Assembly: GCF_009928485.1 (NCBI RefSeq)
Contig: NZ_JAABNP010000015.1
Coordinates: forward strand, 62,572 to 126,571
Length of the DNA stretch: 64,000 nt
From: Clostridium sp. C2-6-12
Lineage (GTDB): Bacteria; Bacillota; Clostridia; Clostridiales; Clostridiaceae
Direction: 5' to 3'
In this document: positions 25,565 through 34,597 of the stretch, one piece after another
Layout of the letters: each line of letters starts with the position of its first letter
How positions within the stretch are numbered: position 1 is the first letter of the stretch
Notes under the pieces: generated by a model
What the model was told of the DNA's origin: nothing
Databases searched by the model: none
The model's input: only the letters and a program-made list of their open reading frames with translations
Made by a program: the position numbers and the translations under genes

Positions 25565-25972
25565 ATGTCAAATTTATTCAAACATTCTATTGAAATTAAT
25601 CCTAGGCAAACTATGATAGATATAACTTCTTACATAAAAGAAGACATTAAATCTAGCACTATTAAAGATGGTATAGTTATTGTCTACTGTCCTCATACTA
25701 CAGCAGGTATAACTATAAATGAAAATGCTGATCCAGATGTAGTTCGCGATTTAATATATGGTTATGAAAAAGCATATCCAACTTCTGATTTAAACTATAG
25801 ACATTTTGAAGGAAATTCCCATGCGCATTTAAAAGCTTCAACTATAGGAGCCTCACAAACTCTTATTTTAAATGATGGAAAGTTAATATTAGGCAGATGG
25901 CAAAACATATATTTTTGTGAATTCGATGGACCTAGAGACAGAACCTTCTACGTAAAAATTATAGCGGGATAA
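25565..25972 (+). CDS. YjbQ family protein (UPF0047)
   Basis: 135 residues with the full UPF0047 signature: HTTAGITINENADPDV, a HFEGNSHAHLKAS segment, and LGRWQNIYFCEFDGPR. Members have been described as secondary thiamine-phosphate synthases of low activity; the natural role is unclear. Ideal AAGGAGG site before the ATG. Confidence 0.93.
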   Translation: MSNLFKHSIEINPRQTMIDITSYIKEDIKSSTIKDGIVIVYCPHTTAGITINENADPDVVRDLIYGYEKAYPTSDLNYRHFEGNSHAHLKASTIGASQTLILNDGKLILGRWQNIYFCEFDGPRDRTFYVKIIAG

Positions 25973-25994
25973 CTCTAAATAAAATTATGTAAAA

Positions 25995-26034
25995 TAAAAA
26001 AATCAGAAGAAATCACCAAATAATTTCTTCTGAT
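25995..26034 (-). terminator. Terminator after the HMA gene
   Basis: 12-bp stem ATCAGAAGAAAT / ATTTCTTCTGAT followed on minus by TTTTTTT. It also lies at the end of the convergent yjbQ gene and may stop both. A second hairpin, GAAAAGCC-GCAA-GGCTTTTC at 26041-26060, stands beside it. Confidence 0.8.
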
Positions 26035-26078
26035 ATATTTGAAAAGCCGCAAGGCTTTTCTCCCTAAACTGTTAATTG

Positions 26079-26297
26079 TTAATGGTTACCTGTTAATTGA
26101 ACCTCATGTCCTGTCTTTTCTATACAACTTTGTATTTCTTTTTCAATAGTAGGATTATTATATATCACTTCAACACTTCCACGAGCAAGATCTACACAAA
26201 CCTTATTAACTCCTTCAATTTTTTCCAAAGCGTTTTTTACTTGTGTTTTCATGTTTTCATTAGCTAAGCCATCTACAATATAATGTTTTCTTTCCAT
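26079..26297 (-). CDS. HMA-fold protein lacking the metal-binding CxxC
   Basis: 72 residues with the ferredoxin-like heavy-metal-associated fold: beta (HYIVDGLA), helix (MKTQVKNALEKIEGV), two strands (KVCVDLARGSVEVIYN), helix and final strand. The GMxCxxC loop that binds copper is replaced by GLANENM, so no metal can be held in the usual way. A role as a structural or protein-interaction module is more likely. Two hairpins follow. Confidence 0.82.
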   Translation of the reverse strand: MERKHYIVDGLANENMKTQVKNALEKIEGVNKVCVDLARGSVEVIYNNPTIEKEIQSCIEKTGHEVQLTGNH

Positions 26298-26394
26298 AAT
26301 TCTTATCTCCTTTATATAAATTCATACATATAGTATGCTCAAAATCACTTTATTATATAAGATCTAAGAAATATTATTCATTAAGCTTTCTAAG

Positions 26395-26433
26395 CAAAAA
26401 AATAATGAACTAGTATACCTGTCCATTATTTTT
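26395..26433 (-). terminator. Terminator after the nitroreductase gene
   Basis: Stem AAAAATAATG / CATTATTTTT with T-run on minus, 36 bases after the nitroreductase stop. Confidence 0.65.
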
Positions 26434-26468
26434 CATTACTATAAATTATAATTAGCAAACTTGACTGG

Positions 26469-27035
26469 CTATAAAATCACTTCATCTAATGTTCTCTTAG
26501 GAACATGATGAACTTCTTTTTCATCTCTCCAGTATTTAAAATCTCCATCTTCATTAATTTCTTCAATAACTACTTCTTCCTTTGGATATCCTAATGCCAA
26601 CACTAAAGCTATTTCATATTTTTCATTTAAATTTAATTTTTTTGATAATTTTTCTTTATCTATATTTCCTATTATGCAGCCTCCAAGACCTTTTTCAACT
26701 GCTCCAAGAAGAATACTTTGAACTGCTATGCCTTGATCCTGAGCCATACTTATCCCTAAACTATTATCTTTAACTAAAATTATGTAGGCACTTGGTTTTT
26801 CTCCTTCTTCTGGACCATCCCAATCTTTATAATATCCAGCCCAATGTATATGTTCAAATATTTTACTGTTTTCTTCTTCTGTATTAGTTAAAACATATTT
26901 TAAGGCTTGAACATTTCTTCCTGAAGGTGATAACCTTGCTAAATCAACTAATTCTCTTAAGGTATTAATATCAACAGCCTTCTCTTGATGAAATCTTCTA
27001 TAGGATCTATTTTTTACTATAAGATCTTTGATCAT
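26469..27035 (-). CDS. Nitroreductase family flavoprotein
   Basis: 188 residues, FMN-binding nitroreductase fold: VKNRSYRRFHQEKAVD start with the conserved SxRxF-type phosphate contact, LARLSPSGRNVQALKYVL, AQDQGIAVQSILLGAVEKGLGGCIIG, and VLALGYPKEE at the end. It should reduce nitro or quinone-like compounds with NAD(P)H; the true substrate is unknown. 17 bases downstream of the alarmone synthetase gene, probably co-transcribed. Confidence 0.92.
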   Translation of the reverse strand: MIKDLIVKNRSYRRFHQEKAVDINTLRELVDLARLSPSGRNVQALKYVLTNTEEENSKIFEHIHWAGYYKDWDGPEEGEKPSAYIILVKDNSLGISMAQDQGIAVQSILLGAVEKGLGGCIIGNIDKEKLSKKLNLNEKYEIALVLALGYPKEEVVIEEINEDGDFKYWRDEKEVHHVPKRTLDEVIL

Positions 27036-27052
27036 TTAATTCACCTGCCAAT

Positions 27053-27733
27053 TTATCTTAATTTTTCAACTTCTCTTTGTATGTCCTGCATCCTCATATC
27101 TGTTGATGCTATAAGATCAGCACATTCTTTTAAATCCTGTGTAATGTGCGCAGGACTTTCTCCTGATTTTTTATAATATAATTTGTGTTCTAAGCTTGCC
27201 CAAAAATCCATTGCTATTGTTCTTATTTGAACTTCAACTCTTACTGATTCTTCATGATCTGAAAAAAATATTGGAATTTCTAAAACTAAATGAAGACTTC
27301 TATATCCATTTGGTTTTGGATTTTTTATGTAATCCTTTTCCTCTATAAGTATAATATCATCCTGTCTTATGAGCATTTCAGCTATATCATATATATCACC
27401 AACAAATGAACATATAACCCTTATGCCAGCAATATCATTCAAGTTTTTCTTAGCCGATTCTATACTCATTTCAAAACCTCTGCGTCGAAGCTTTTCCATA
27501 ATACTTCCTGGTGTTTTAACTCTTGATTTCATATATTCTATTGGATTTCTTTTTCTTCTTATTTTAAGTTCGTCATCTAAAATATCTAATTTAGTTTTAA
27601 CCTCTTTTATAGCTGAACGATAAAGAAGCAAGGTTTCATTTATTTCTTCTATTTTTTCCTCCACCACTTCTGGTGATATGTTTATCTCTCCACTATCTAA
27701 AAATATTTTGTCATTCTCTTTTACTTGAGCCAT
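27053..27733 (-). CDS. Small alarmone synthetase ((p)ppGpp synthetase, RelQ-like)
   Basis: 226 residues consisting of one RelA/SpoT synthetase domain without HD hydrolase or regulatory parts. Conserved elements: VKTPGSIMEKLRRRG, the DIAGIRVICSFVGDIY motif, PNGYRSLHLVLEIP, and RVEVQIRTIAMDFWASLEHKL with the catalytic Glu. It pyrophosphorylates GDP/GTP from ATP during stress. An N-terminal coiled segment of about 50 residues may mediate tetramer assembly as in RelQ. Confidence 0.92.
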   Translation of the reverse strand: MAQVKENDKIFLDSGEINISPEVVEEKIEEINETLLLYRSAIKEVKTKLDILDDELKIRRKRNPIEYMKSRVKTPGSIMEKLRRRGFEMSIESAKKNLNDIAGIRVICSFVGDIYDIAEMLIRQDDIILIEEKDYIKNPKPNGYRSLHLVLEIPIFFSDHEESVRVEVQIRTIAMDFWASLEHKLYYKKSGESPAHITQDLKECADLIASTDMRMQDIQREVEKLR

Positions 27734-27851
27734 AAGATATCTTTCACCCCTTAGCCTTTTCCTTTTTATGAAATTCTGCGCATTTTGGAATATTTTTCAC
27801 AGAACCTTGTCTTACCAATTAATTTTAATTGAATTAATTAAAAACGTCAAA

Positions 27852-28355
27852 TTACTTATTATTTATTAAATAAACCTTAGTTTTTTTTCTACCAAATTCT
27901 TTTACCTCTTCATGGGTTTTTAACCACACATCTATTATGTGAGTACCGTCATTTTTTACAATAACAGCTCCTCCTCTATCCTCAGCCTCAAATATTCCAT
28001 CTTCTTTATAATCTTTTAAATCTGGAATATAAATTTTACTACCCAATTGAATATCTTTGGGCACTGCAATAATACCTACTCTCGTATGTGTCTGCATAGC
28101 GGTTTGAGATCCCCATGCTTCTGAACATATCTTACAATTACAATAAGCTGTCAATTCAGCTTCAATTGGAGTAGAGTTTTTGATTATTTCATCTTCTTCA
28201 GTGGTATTATTACTATTATTTTTATTATTGTCCTCCTGCGCCATTGCTTTAAGATTCATTTGATCAAAGGTGAACTTAAAATATGCTGAAACACCACCTA
28301 AAACAATTGCTAAACATATGTATGTCAAACATACATACTTCCCCAACTTTGACAA
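27852..28355 (-). CDS. 3D-domain protein, membrane anchored
   Basis: 167 residues. An N-terminal membrane helix (residues 6-27), an Asn-rich linker, then the 3D domain named after three Asp: AELTAYCNCKICSEAWGS, AEDRGGAV and HIIDVWL are all present, as is GSKIYIPDL. The domain is a lytic-transglycosylase-type beta barrel related to MltA, so it probably cuts peptidoglycan. It starts at TTG, with GAAGGGA upstream. Confidence 0.88.
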   Translation of the reverse strand: MSKLGKYVCLTYICLAIVLGGVSAYFKFTFDQMNLKAMAQEDNNKNNSNNTTEEDEIIKNSTPIEAELTAYCNCKICSEAWGSQTAMQTHTRVGIIAVPKDIQLGSKIYIPDLKDYKEDGIFEAEDRGGAVIVKNDGTHIIDVWLKTHEEVKEFGRKKTKVYLINNK

Positions 28356-28484
28356 TAAATCATTCCCTTCTCTTATATAACACCTTTAGTAATTGTCATA
28401 TAATACAATAATTTTACAATATATACTATTATATTATACATCTTCGTGTTTTTAAAGGAAATTTATTGTCCACTAAGTTTTCCT

Positions 28485-29258
28485 TCACTTAATTTTTATT
28501 TCTGCCATTAATGGATAATGATCTGAGGGGTACTTTCCATTAACATTATAATTTATTATTTCTGCATTAATCACTTCTATTTCTTTTGATACAAATATGT
28601 AATCAATATGAACCCCTTTTTCTGTTCTTTTAAAACCATCTCTTGTTGCCTGTTTATATAATTCCTTGTTAATTTCTTGTACTGCTGTCAGCTTTTTATT
28701 AGAAAACTTGCCTTGTATAAAATCATTTATTAGTTTGCTATCAGGTGTAGCATTAAAATCTCCCATTAAGATCATTGGAATTTCTTCATTTTGGTCTTCT
28801 TTTTCTATAACCTCCATAAGCTTGCTTAATCCAAATTCTCTTGCTTTAGAAAGAACATGATCTAAATGTGTATTACAAATTCTAACTTTCGTATTATTTA
28901 TTTCTACTATTGCCGTTGTACATATCCTTGGGAAAAATGAATACCATTTTTTACTTCCAACTTTTTCAGGATTTTCTGATAACCAAAAAGTCTTCTCTTC
29001 ATGTATAATATGTTTTTTTGAAATTAAAATATTATTTCTTTCTGACGATATTTTTTTATACCTGGGAATTCCAATAATATTGTGGCTATTAATATTATTA
29101 TTCAAATCCTTAAGCATATTATCCTTAACTTCTTGAGTACCAATAATATCACAATCATAATTTTTAATTACATCATAAACTATATGTTTCCTCTTATCCC
29201 ATCTATTATTAAAGTATAATGGATGATCACATTTTAAATTAAAGGTCATTATTTTCAT
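28485..29258 (-). CDS. Endonuclease/exonuclease/phosphatase family protein
   Basis: 257 residues with the exonuclease III-like fold: MTFNLKCDH start, IIGTQEVK (catalytic Glu), NTHLDH, LMGDFNATPDSK and SDHYPLMAEI (catalytic Asp-His). No signal peptide. Substrate may be nucleic acid or a phosphoester; members of this size are often annotated only at family level. AAGGAGG-type site before the ATG. Confidence 0.92.
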   Translation of the reverse strand: MKIMTFNLKCDHPLYFNNRWDKRKHIVYDVIKNYDCDIIGTQEVKDNMLKDLNNNINSHNIIGIPRYKKISSERNNILISKKHIIHEEKTFWLSENPEKVGSKKWYSFFPRICTTAIVEINNTKVRICNTHLDHVLSKAREFGLSKLMEVIEKEDQNEEIPMILMGDFNATPDSKLINDFIQGKFSNKKLTAVQEINKELYKQATRDGFKRTEKGVHIDYIFVSKEIEVINAEIINYNVNGKYPSDHYPLMAEIKIK

Positions 29259-29419
29259 ATCCTTCCTCCTTCCTCACAAAAGTTTATTTAAATACTCATC
29301 ATTCTTATTTATTTAATGAATTTTAATTTTTTATACCATAATATATTTATATCATATTGGCTAGCCATTAAATACAAAGTTTACAGAATATTAATTATTA
29401 AAATATTATTACAGAAAAA

Positions 29420-29471
29420 GCTCCATTTAAGATAAACCTTTGCTTACAAAACTGTTTATCTTAAATGGAGC
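29420..29471 (-). terminator. Terminator after the DUF1858 gene
   Basis: Perfect 18-bp stem GCTCCATTTAAGATAAAC with its complement, 16-base loop, then TTTTTC on minus. Confidence 0.88.
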
Positions 29472-29486
29472 AATATTTCTTAAGAA

Positions 29487-29669
29487 TTATTTATTTAATG
29501 CTGCTAATAATTCGTCTAAGTTTAAACCATGAACTTTTGAAGCCTCTTCAATTGTTTCCGCTTGAGCTGATGGACACCCTACGCATCCCATTCCAAAACT
29601 CATTAAAATTTGTGGCGCATCCTCTTTCATTCTTATGATTTCACCTATTGTTAAATCTTTTGTTATCAT
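29487..29669 (-). CDS. DUF1858 domain protein
   Basis: 60 residues: ITKDLTIGEIIRMKEDAPQILMSFGMGCVGC.SAQAETIEEA.KVHGLN. This is the DUF1858 / ScdA_N-like domain of about 60 residues with a conserved GMGCxGC pair, a possible thiol or metal site. Stand-alone versions are common in anaerobes; function is unknown. Own strong terminator, so probably monocistronic. Confidence 0.9.
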   Translation of the reverse strand: MITKDLTIGEIIRMKEDAPQILMSFGMGCVGCPSAQAETIEEASKVHGLNLDELLAALNK

Positions 29670-29821
29670 ATTACCTATCTCCTCTCAATTTATCTAAATT
29701 TTTATTAATTTACAAATTAAACTTTTTGTTTACCTATGACCTTATTATATTCCCTAACTAATTTAAGTTCTGTAACCAATGTTACAAAGTTATTATTAAA
29801 TATTATTTTATTCTTCGCATT

Positions 29822-30475
29822 TTAAAGAACAATATTTAATATTTCCTCTGGAGTCTTTGCTATATATTCTGCTCTTGCCTGAGTCAATTCTACTACATCA
29901 CCATATCCATAAAGGACACCTATTGATTTAATATTATTTTCTTTTGCTCCAATAATATCATGCTCTCTATCACCAATCATAATCACTTTAGACAAATCAG
30001 ATATTTTAGCTTCTTCTAAAGCATACTTTATGACTTCACCTTTTTTTACTCTTGTTTCTTCGAAATCAGAACCTGCTGCAAAAGTAAAATACTTATCTAC
30101 TTTAAAATACTCTAAAATTTGTTTAGCATATACTTCTGGTTTTGATGTTGCAAGTATAATCATCTTATTATTTTTCTTAAGAGCCTCTAAAAGCTCAACA
30201 ACTCCCTCATATAAACTATTTTCAAAAATCCCTTTTTCCGCATAATATTCTCTGTATTTTTGTAATCCAAGCTCCGCTTTTTCATCATCAAAATTATAAA
30301 ATTTCTTAAATGAATCCTTTAATGGTGGTCCTATAAATTTATTCAAATCTTCAAGCTTTTCAACATTAATATCAAAAGATTTTAGTGCATATTGAACGGA
30401 TTTAGTTATTCCTTCACCTGAATCAGTAATGGTCCCATCAAGATCAAATAATATGTATTCAAAATTATTATTCAA
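29822..30475 (-). CDS. HAD phosphatase, phosphoglycolate phosphatase-like
   Basis: 217 residues. HAD motif I FDLDGTITDS, motif II LATSKPE, motif III Lys in KKGEVI, motif IV MIGDREHDIIGAKEN; helical cap between motifs I and II (subclass I). Closest in pattern to Gph/PpaX-type enzymes that remove phosphate from phosphoglycolate or pyrophosphate. TTG start behind TTAGGAGG. Confidence 0.92.
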   Translation of the reverse strand: MNNNFEYILFDLDGTITDSGEGITKSVQYALKSFDINVEKLEDLNKFIGPPLKDSFKKFYNFDDEKAELGLQKYREYYAEKGIFENSLYEGVVELLEALKKNNKMIILATSKPEVYAKQILEYFKVDKYFTFAAGSDFEETRVKKGEVIKYALEEAKISDLSKVIMIGDREHDIIGAKENNIKSIGVLYGYGDVVELTQARAEYIAKTPEEILNIVL

Positions 30476-30707
30476 GTAAAAATTCCTCCTAAATTAAAGT
30501 ATTCTTTTTTCTTGTGTAAATTATACCATACTTAATTACAAATATTCTAATATAAGTAACACTTTAAATCATAAAGGAACTGTTCTTGATTTTAAATATA
30601 TCTGTTTTGAATAAGATATTTTTATTAATAATTTTACTATTATGAGGAAATACTATCTTTTGAATTCTATAATATCTAAAAACAAAAAAATTTTTGGAGG
30701 TATTTTA

Positions 30708-31250
30708 ATGAAAAGATTTATTTGTACTATATGTGGTTACATACACGAAGGTGATGTACCACCTGAAGTTTGTCCTATTTGTAAAGCAGGTGCTGATAAA
30801 TTCAAAGAAATGGATGATGAATTAAATTTTGCCGATGAGCATAGAATTGGTATTGCTGATGGGCTTAATGATGAATTATTAGAAGGCTTAAGAGCTAATT
30901 TCATGGGTGAATGCACTGAAGTTGGAATGTATTTAGCCATGTCCCGTCAAGCTGACCGTGAAGGCTATCCTGAAGTTGCAGAAGCATATAAGCGAATTGC
31001 TTTTGAAGAAGCTGAGCATGCTTCTAAATTTGCAGAAATATTAGGTGAGGTAGTTGTAGCTGATACTAAAGCTAATTTAAGTGCAAGAGTTGAAGCAGAG
31101 TATGGTGCCTGTGAAGGTAAAAAGAAACTTGCTACCATTGCTAAAGAAAATAATTTAGATGCCATCCACGATACAGTTCATGAAATGTGTAAAGATGAAG
31201 CTAGGCATGGTCGAGCATTTAAAGGTCTTTTAGACAGATATTTCAAATAA
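30708..31250 (+). CDS. Reverse rubrerythrin
   Basis: 180 residues. Rubredoxin domain comes first ([13 protein letters not shown]...EVCPICKAG, residues 1-38), then the four-helix diiron domain with two ExxH sets ([38 protein letters not shown]). This reversed order defines the clostridial reverse rubrerythrins, which accept NADH-derived electrons to reduce hydrogen peroxide and oxygen and are usually PerR-controlled. The ATG at 30708 follows TTGGAGG; the longer in-frame extension to 30642 has no ribosome site. Confidence 0.95.
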   Translation: MKRFICTICGYIHEGDVPPEVCPICKAGADKFKEMDDELNFADEHRIGIADGLNDELLEGLRANFMGECTEVGMYLAMSRQADREGYPEVAEAYKRIAFEEAEHASKFAEILGEVVVADTKANLSARVEAEYGACEGKKKLATIAKENNLDAIHDTVHEMCKDEARHGRAFKGLLDRYFK

Positions 31251-31291
31251 TATATTCATGCTTACAACAATAATATTAAAGGAGTGTTTTT

Positions 31292-31609
31292 ATGCAAAGA
31301 ATAAATTGTGATGTAACTAATTGTTCACATAATAAATCAGGTATTTGCTATTCTAATAGAGTTGATATTGGAGGTGTATCTGCAAGCAGTGAACGCGGAA
31401 CTTGTTGTGGCTCATTTTTAAATGAATTTTTATATAGCACTTTAACAAGTAATACAAATTCTAAAGGTCAATGTGATGCACTTACCTGCAATGTTGAAAC
31501 TTGTGCTCATAATTACAATAAACTTTGTGATTTAAATTCCATAAGTGTATCTGGTGAAGGAGTTCAAGTATATTCTCAAACAAGATGTTCTAGTTTTGAT
31601 AATAAATAG
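31292..31609 (+). CDS. DUF1540 protein, two repeats
   Basis: 105 residues made of two copies of a cysteine domain: NCDVTNCSHNKSGICYSN...CCGSF and TCNVETCAHNYNKLCDLN...CSSF. Such small proteins are abundant in clostridia and associated with sporulation or stress; metal binding is likely. It follows the reverse rubrerythrin after 41 bases with its own AAGGAG site and could share its transcript. Confidence 0.9.
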   Translation: MQRINCDVTNCSHNKSGICYSNRVDIGGVSASSERGTCCGSFLNEFLYSTLTSNTNSKGQCDALTCNVETCAHNYNKLCDLNSISVSGEGVQVYSQTRCSSFDNK

Positions 31610-31738
31610 TAAAGTTAATCTCTTAGATCTCAGCCAGCATTTTTACTATAAATATTTAACTATTTTTATATTTATATAGTAAAGTATTTACATATTTACG
31701 TATATTAATATGTTTATTTTTTTCAATATATATTTAAA

Positions 31739-31776
31739 CCTATGTACCTATAAATATAGTTTTATAGGTACATAGG
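31739..31776 (-). terminator. Long hairpin, possible terminator of the GNAT gene
   Basis: Perfect 16-bp stem CCTATGTACCTATAAA with its complement and a 6-base loop. Only TTTAAAT follows on minus and no T-run on plus, so efficiency is uncertain. Confidence 0.5.
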
Positions 31777-31805
31777 AATCTATGAAAATAAGCTCTTATA
31801 AATAT

Positions 31806-32246
31806 TTAAATTTTCTTTCCCATAAAAACCATATCTTCAAAGTTTTTAAATCCATGCTTTTTATAAAAACCTTCTGTCCCATCTCCTCTAGCTGTAAGTA
31901 AAATTATTTCATCTATTCCGTTACTCGCTAATCTATTTGAAAACTTTTCAATAAGTTGTGCACCTATGCCTCTACCTCTAAGATTTAAATCAACACAAAA
32001 TTCTTTAATATGAAAATGCATTCCATTGTAATAATATTCATGATTTCCAAGTATCATCCCCAATATTTTTTCATTTTCACAAGCAATAATTCCATCGAAA
32101 CCTTCGCAATTCATCATTTGGGAAATTCGTTTTGTTGCAGTTTCCGTAGTCCACTCATCATTCCAAGGTTCACAATTAAAAGCACGTACATAAATTTCAG
32201 CAATTTCATTAATATGCTCTTTGGTTAATTCTTTATACTCAATCAT
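31806..32246 (-). CDS. GNAT family N-acetyltransferase
   Basis: 146 residues. IKEFCVDLNLRGRGIGAQLIEKF contains the V-x-x-x-RGxG acetyl-CoA loop; LTARGDGTEGFYKKHGFKNFEDMVFMGK is the usual C-terminal part. Substrate is not predictable. 19 bases after the HD-domain gene, so probably an operon. Confidence 0.9.
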   Translation of the reverse strand: MIEYKELTKEHINEIAEIYVRAFNCEPWNDEWTTETATKRISQMMNCEGFDGIIACENEKILGMILGNHEYYYNGMHFHIKEFCVDLNLRGRGIGAQLIEKFSNRLASNGIDEIILLTARGDGTEGFYKKHGFKNFEDMVFMGKKI

Positions 32247-32265
32247 TTTTAGCCGCTCCAGTTCC

Positions 32266-32757
32266 TTACAAATATAAATTAATTAAAAATTCAGTTCCTG
32301 CTTTAGTTTTAAAATATTTCTCTTTAATACTTTCAATTTGAGGGCCTTTTATTTCATCTTCATATATATTAACTAAAAAATCCGCTTCTATTAATATTTG
32401 ATAATCAATCTTGTCAATTTTACCATAGGTATGATGATTACCTATTAAGAAGCAAACTCTTTCTATAAATTTTTCATCAAAGTTAAATTTTAATAACATT
32501 TCTCTAGCAACAGGAGGTCCTTCTATTTCTTGATAATTTCCTGCTGATGAATTATACTTTTCTTCACTTACCTTTATACCTATATCATGCATGACTGCTG
32601 CTACTTCTAAAATATGTTGAGTTTCTTTATCTAATTTTTCTAATTCACCTATTGATTTTGCAAAAGAATATACCTTTAAAAAGTGATTTACTCTTCTTGG
32701 ATCCTTTGCATAATATTTAATCATTTCATTAATTATAGTACTTATTTTTTCTGCCAT
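32266..32757 (-). CDS. HD-domain phosphohydrolase
   Basis: 163 residues. RRVNHFLKVYSFA (first His), VAAVMHDIG (HD pair) and IGNHHTYGKID followed by IEADFLV (last Asp) give the complete HD metal site. Likely acts on nucleotides or phosphoesters. The leader contains an imperfect hairpin (32769-32800), and no clear ribosome site precedes the ATG. Confidence 0.88.
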   Translation of the reverse strand: MAEKISTIINEMIKYYAKDPRRVNHFLKVYSFAKSIGELEKLDKETQHILEVAAVMHDIGIKVSEEKYNSSAGNYQEIEGPPVAREMLLKFNFDEKFIERVCFLIGNHHTYGKIDKIDYQILIEADFLVNIYEDEIKGPQIESIKEKYFKTKAGTEFLINLYL

Positions 32758-33005
32758 ATCATTTTTAGTGTAGGCTATTTTTACGGAAAAAGCCTATACT
32801 AAATTTCACCTTCTTTCCATATTAATATCATATAAATTAATATTTATTATACTAATTATTAACCAATATTAATATACATAAAATAATAATTTGCTAAATT
32901 AAGTTAATCATTACCCATAAATAATTTAGCTTTAAATTCCAAATGGAAAGTTCAAATAATGAAATATCATCTGGTATCTAATGTCAAATATACTAATAAT
33001 ATAAT

Positions 33006-33608
33006 TCACCAAATAAATGGAATAATCCTTTTAGTATGCTTCTTATACTCTGGATAGCTTGTCTTGAAATAACTTGCTAACAAGTTTTCTTCAATCTTAA
33101 TTCTATAACCATATATGCATGCAATAATAATTAGCGTTCCTACTACCCCTATACTACTTCTAAAAGCTAATGATATTCCAATCAATGATAATATACTTCC
33201 ACTATATGCAGGATGCCTAATGTATTTATAAGGACCACTTTGAATTATTTTTTGATTTGAATCCACTTGCACTGAAACCGTGAAAGCTTTTCCAAGTGTT
33301 AATACTGAATATATTCTTAATATAACACCTATGATAATAAATATAATTCCAAACCAATAAATTAACTTAGGCATTATTCCCCAATCATTATTTCTACAAA
33401 TAAGATTTAATAACACTATAACCATAGTTCCAGCTACTATTATTAAACATGATCCTTTATCTCCTTTACTCTTTTGTGAATTATTTCTATTCTGGCGTGA
33501 AGTAAACGCAAAAATAAATATTTCTGCCATAATATAAATTATAAATACCATTTGAAAAATTTCTTTAAATAAAGCGGTTTCAAAATATGAATCTCCAAAC
33601 AAATACAT
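33006..33608 (-). CDS. Isoprenylcysteine methyltransferase-like membrane protein
   Basis: 200 residues with five hydrophobic helices and the diagnostic C-terminal segment GPYKYIRHPAYSGSILSLIG, then LLASYFKTSYPEYKKHTKR, as in ICMT/PEMT-like (DUF1295-type) methyltransferases. Substrates in bacteria are mostly unknown lipids. It follows the DUF3021 gene by 15 bases, so it may be the output gene of the LytTR system. Confidence 0.85.
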   Translation of the reverse strand: MYLFGDSYFETALFKEIFQMVFIIYIMAEIFIFAFTSRQNRNNSQKSKGDKGSCLIIVAGTMVIVLLNLICRNNDWGIMPKLIYWFGIIFIIIGVILRIYSVLTLGKAFTVSVQVDSNQKIIQSGPYKYIRHPAYSGSILSLIGISLAFRSSIGVVGTLIIIACIYGYRIKIEENLLASYFKTSYPEYKKHTKRIIPFIW

Positions 33609-33623
33609 ATAAATGCCTTCTTT

Positions 33624-34025
33624 CTATTTTTCTGATAATTTTTTATTTATATCCTCTGCATCATTTTGAATAGAAACATAAATACTAAATATAGTCATTC
33701 CATAAACCAGTACTAATACGAAAATAATCTCAGCAAAATCATATATTGATCCAATTTCAACTACCTTCAATGGAACGCCAATACCAAAAGTGACTATAGT
33801 AGCTATAGCAAATTCTAAAACAATATGAATAACTTGAGATTTAATTTGCAAATCTTCGAAAAAATAAATTATTATATTTATTAATGTAATAATTAAAATC
33901 ATAAAGATTTCTGAATTCACATTAATAGTACTTTGCATGTTCATAATATGCATAATAATCGTTATTATATTTGCTGTAGTAAATGCAATGCAACTTCCCA
34001 AAAAATATTGATTTATTCTTTTCAT
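33624..34025 (-). CDS. DUF3021 membrane protein
   Basis: 133 residues with four transmembrane helices, DUF3021 pattern (CIAFTTANIITIIMHI, LEFAIATIVTFGIGVPL). The ATG at 34025 has TGGAGG at ideal distance; an upstream in-frame start would overlap the LytTR gene. DUF3021 proteins sit next to LytTR regulators, where a membrane partner often keeps the regulator inactive, as in HdrRM/BrsRM of streptococci. That role here is inference. Confidence 0.87.
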   Translation of the reverse strand: MKRINQYFLGSCIAFTTANIITIIMHIMNMQSTINVNSEIFMILIITLINIIIYFFEDLQIKSQVIHIVLEFAIATIVTFGIGVPLKVVEIGSIYDFAEIIFVLVLVYGMTIFSIYVSIQNDAEDINKKLSEK

Positions 34026-34048
34026 AATTTCCTCCAATCTGTGTTTTA

Positions 34049-34486
34049 TTATATATTTAATTTGCATTTTACTTCTTGTACATAACTTCTATTAATAATT
34101 AGCTTTTCACCATTAGACAATGTTGCAAGTAATCTTCCATTAATTTGACCTTTAACCTTCTTTAATTTTGCTATGTTCATTATGCAAGCCTTATTTATAC
34201 GAGTAAATTTTGTTCCTTTTAACTTATCTTCTAGCTCATATAACTTCATATCACTTTCATAAACATTATCCTTACAATAAATATAGGTTCGATTATCAAC
34301 AGATTCAAAATAGTAAATATCTCTTGAACAAATCTGCGTAAATTCATTTTCGATTCTTCCATTAATAATTAACTGCTCTTCAAAAATGGTTGAAGCTAAT
34401 TGGTTAACATATTCATTTTTCTCTTTACATTTAATTTGTATCTCTATCTCATCAATTAAAGGCTCTTCAATTATTTCAATTCTCAT
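34049..34486 (-). CDS. LytTR-family DNA-binding regulator
   Basis: 145 residues from the ATG at 34486, behind GAAAGGAGG. No receiver domain; an N-terminal beta region of about 45 residues is followed by the LytTR domain (SRDIYYFESVDNRTYIYC, YELEDKLKGTKFTRINKACIMNI, KLKKVK, LIINRSYVQEVK). It should bind paired direct repeats near promoters. Forms an operon with DUF3021 and the methyltransferase-like gene. Confidence 0.9.
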   Translation of the reverse strand: MRIEIIEEPLIDEIEIQIKCKEKNEYVNQLASTIFEEQLIINGRIENEFTQICSRDIYYFESVDNRTYIYCKDNVYESDMKLYELEDKLKGTKFTRINKACIMNIAKLKKVKGQINGRLLATLSNGEKLIINRSYVQEVKCKLNI

Positions 34487-34597
34487 AATTTTCCTCCTTT
34501 CAATTAAAGAATAGCACACGGCAACTATGATAACAATTATGGAACAAGTATATTGCAAATATACATAGGTAACTTGCATATAATTAAAACGAAATTT

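Noticed and set aside
26041..26060. GCAA tetraloop hairpin as an independent RNA
   Set aside because: No promoter or T-run; treated as part of the terminator region after the HMA gene.
32765..32800. Imperfect hairpin as riboswitch
   Set aside because: Resembles no known aptamer and is too short; probably only secondary structure in an AT-rich leader.
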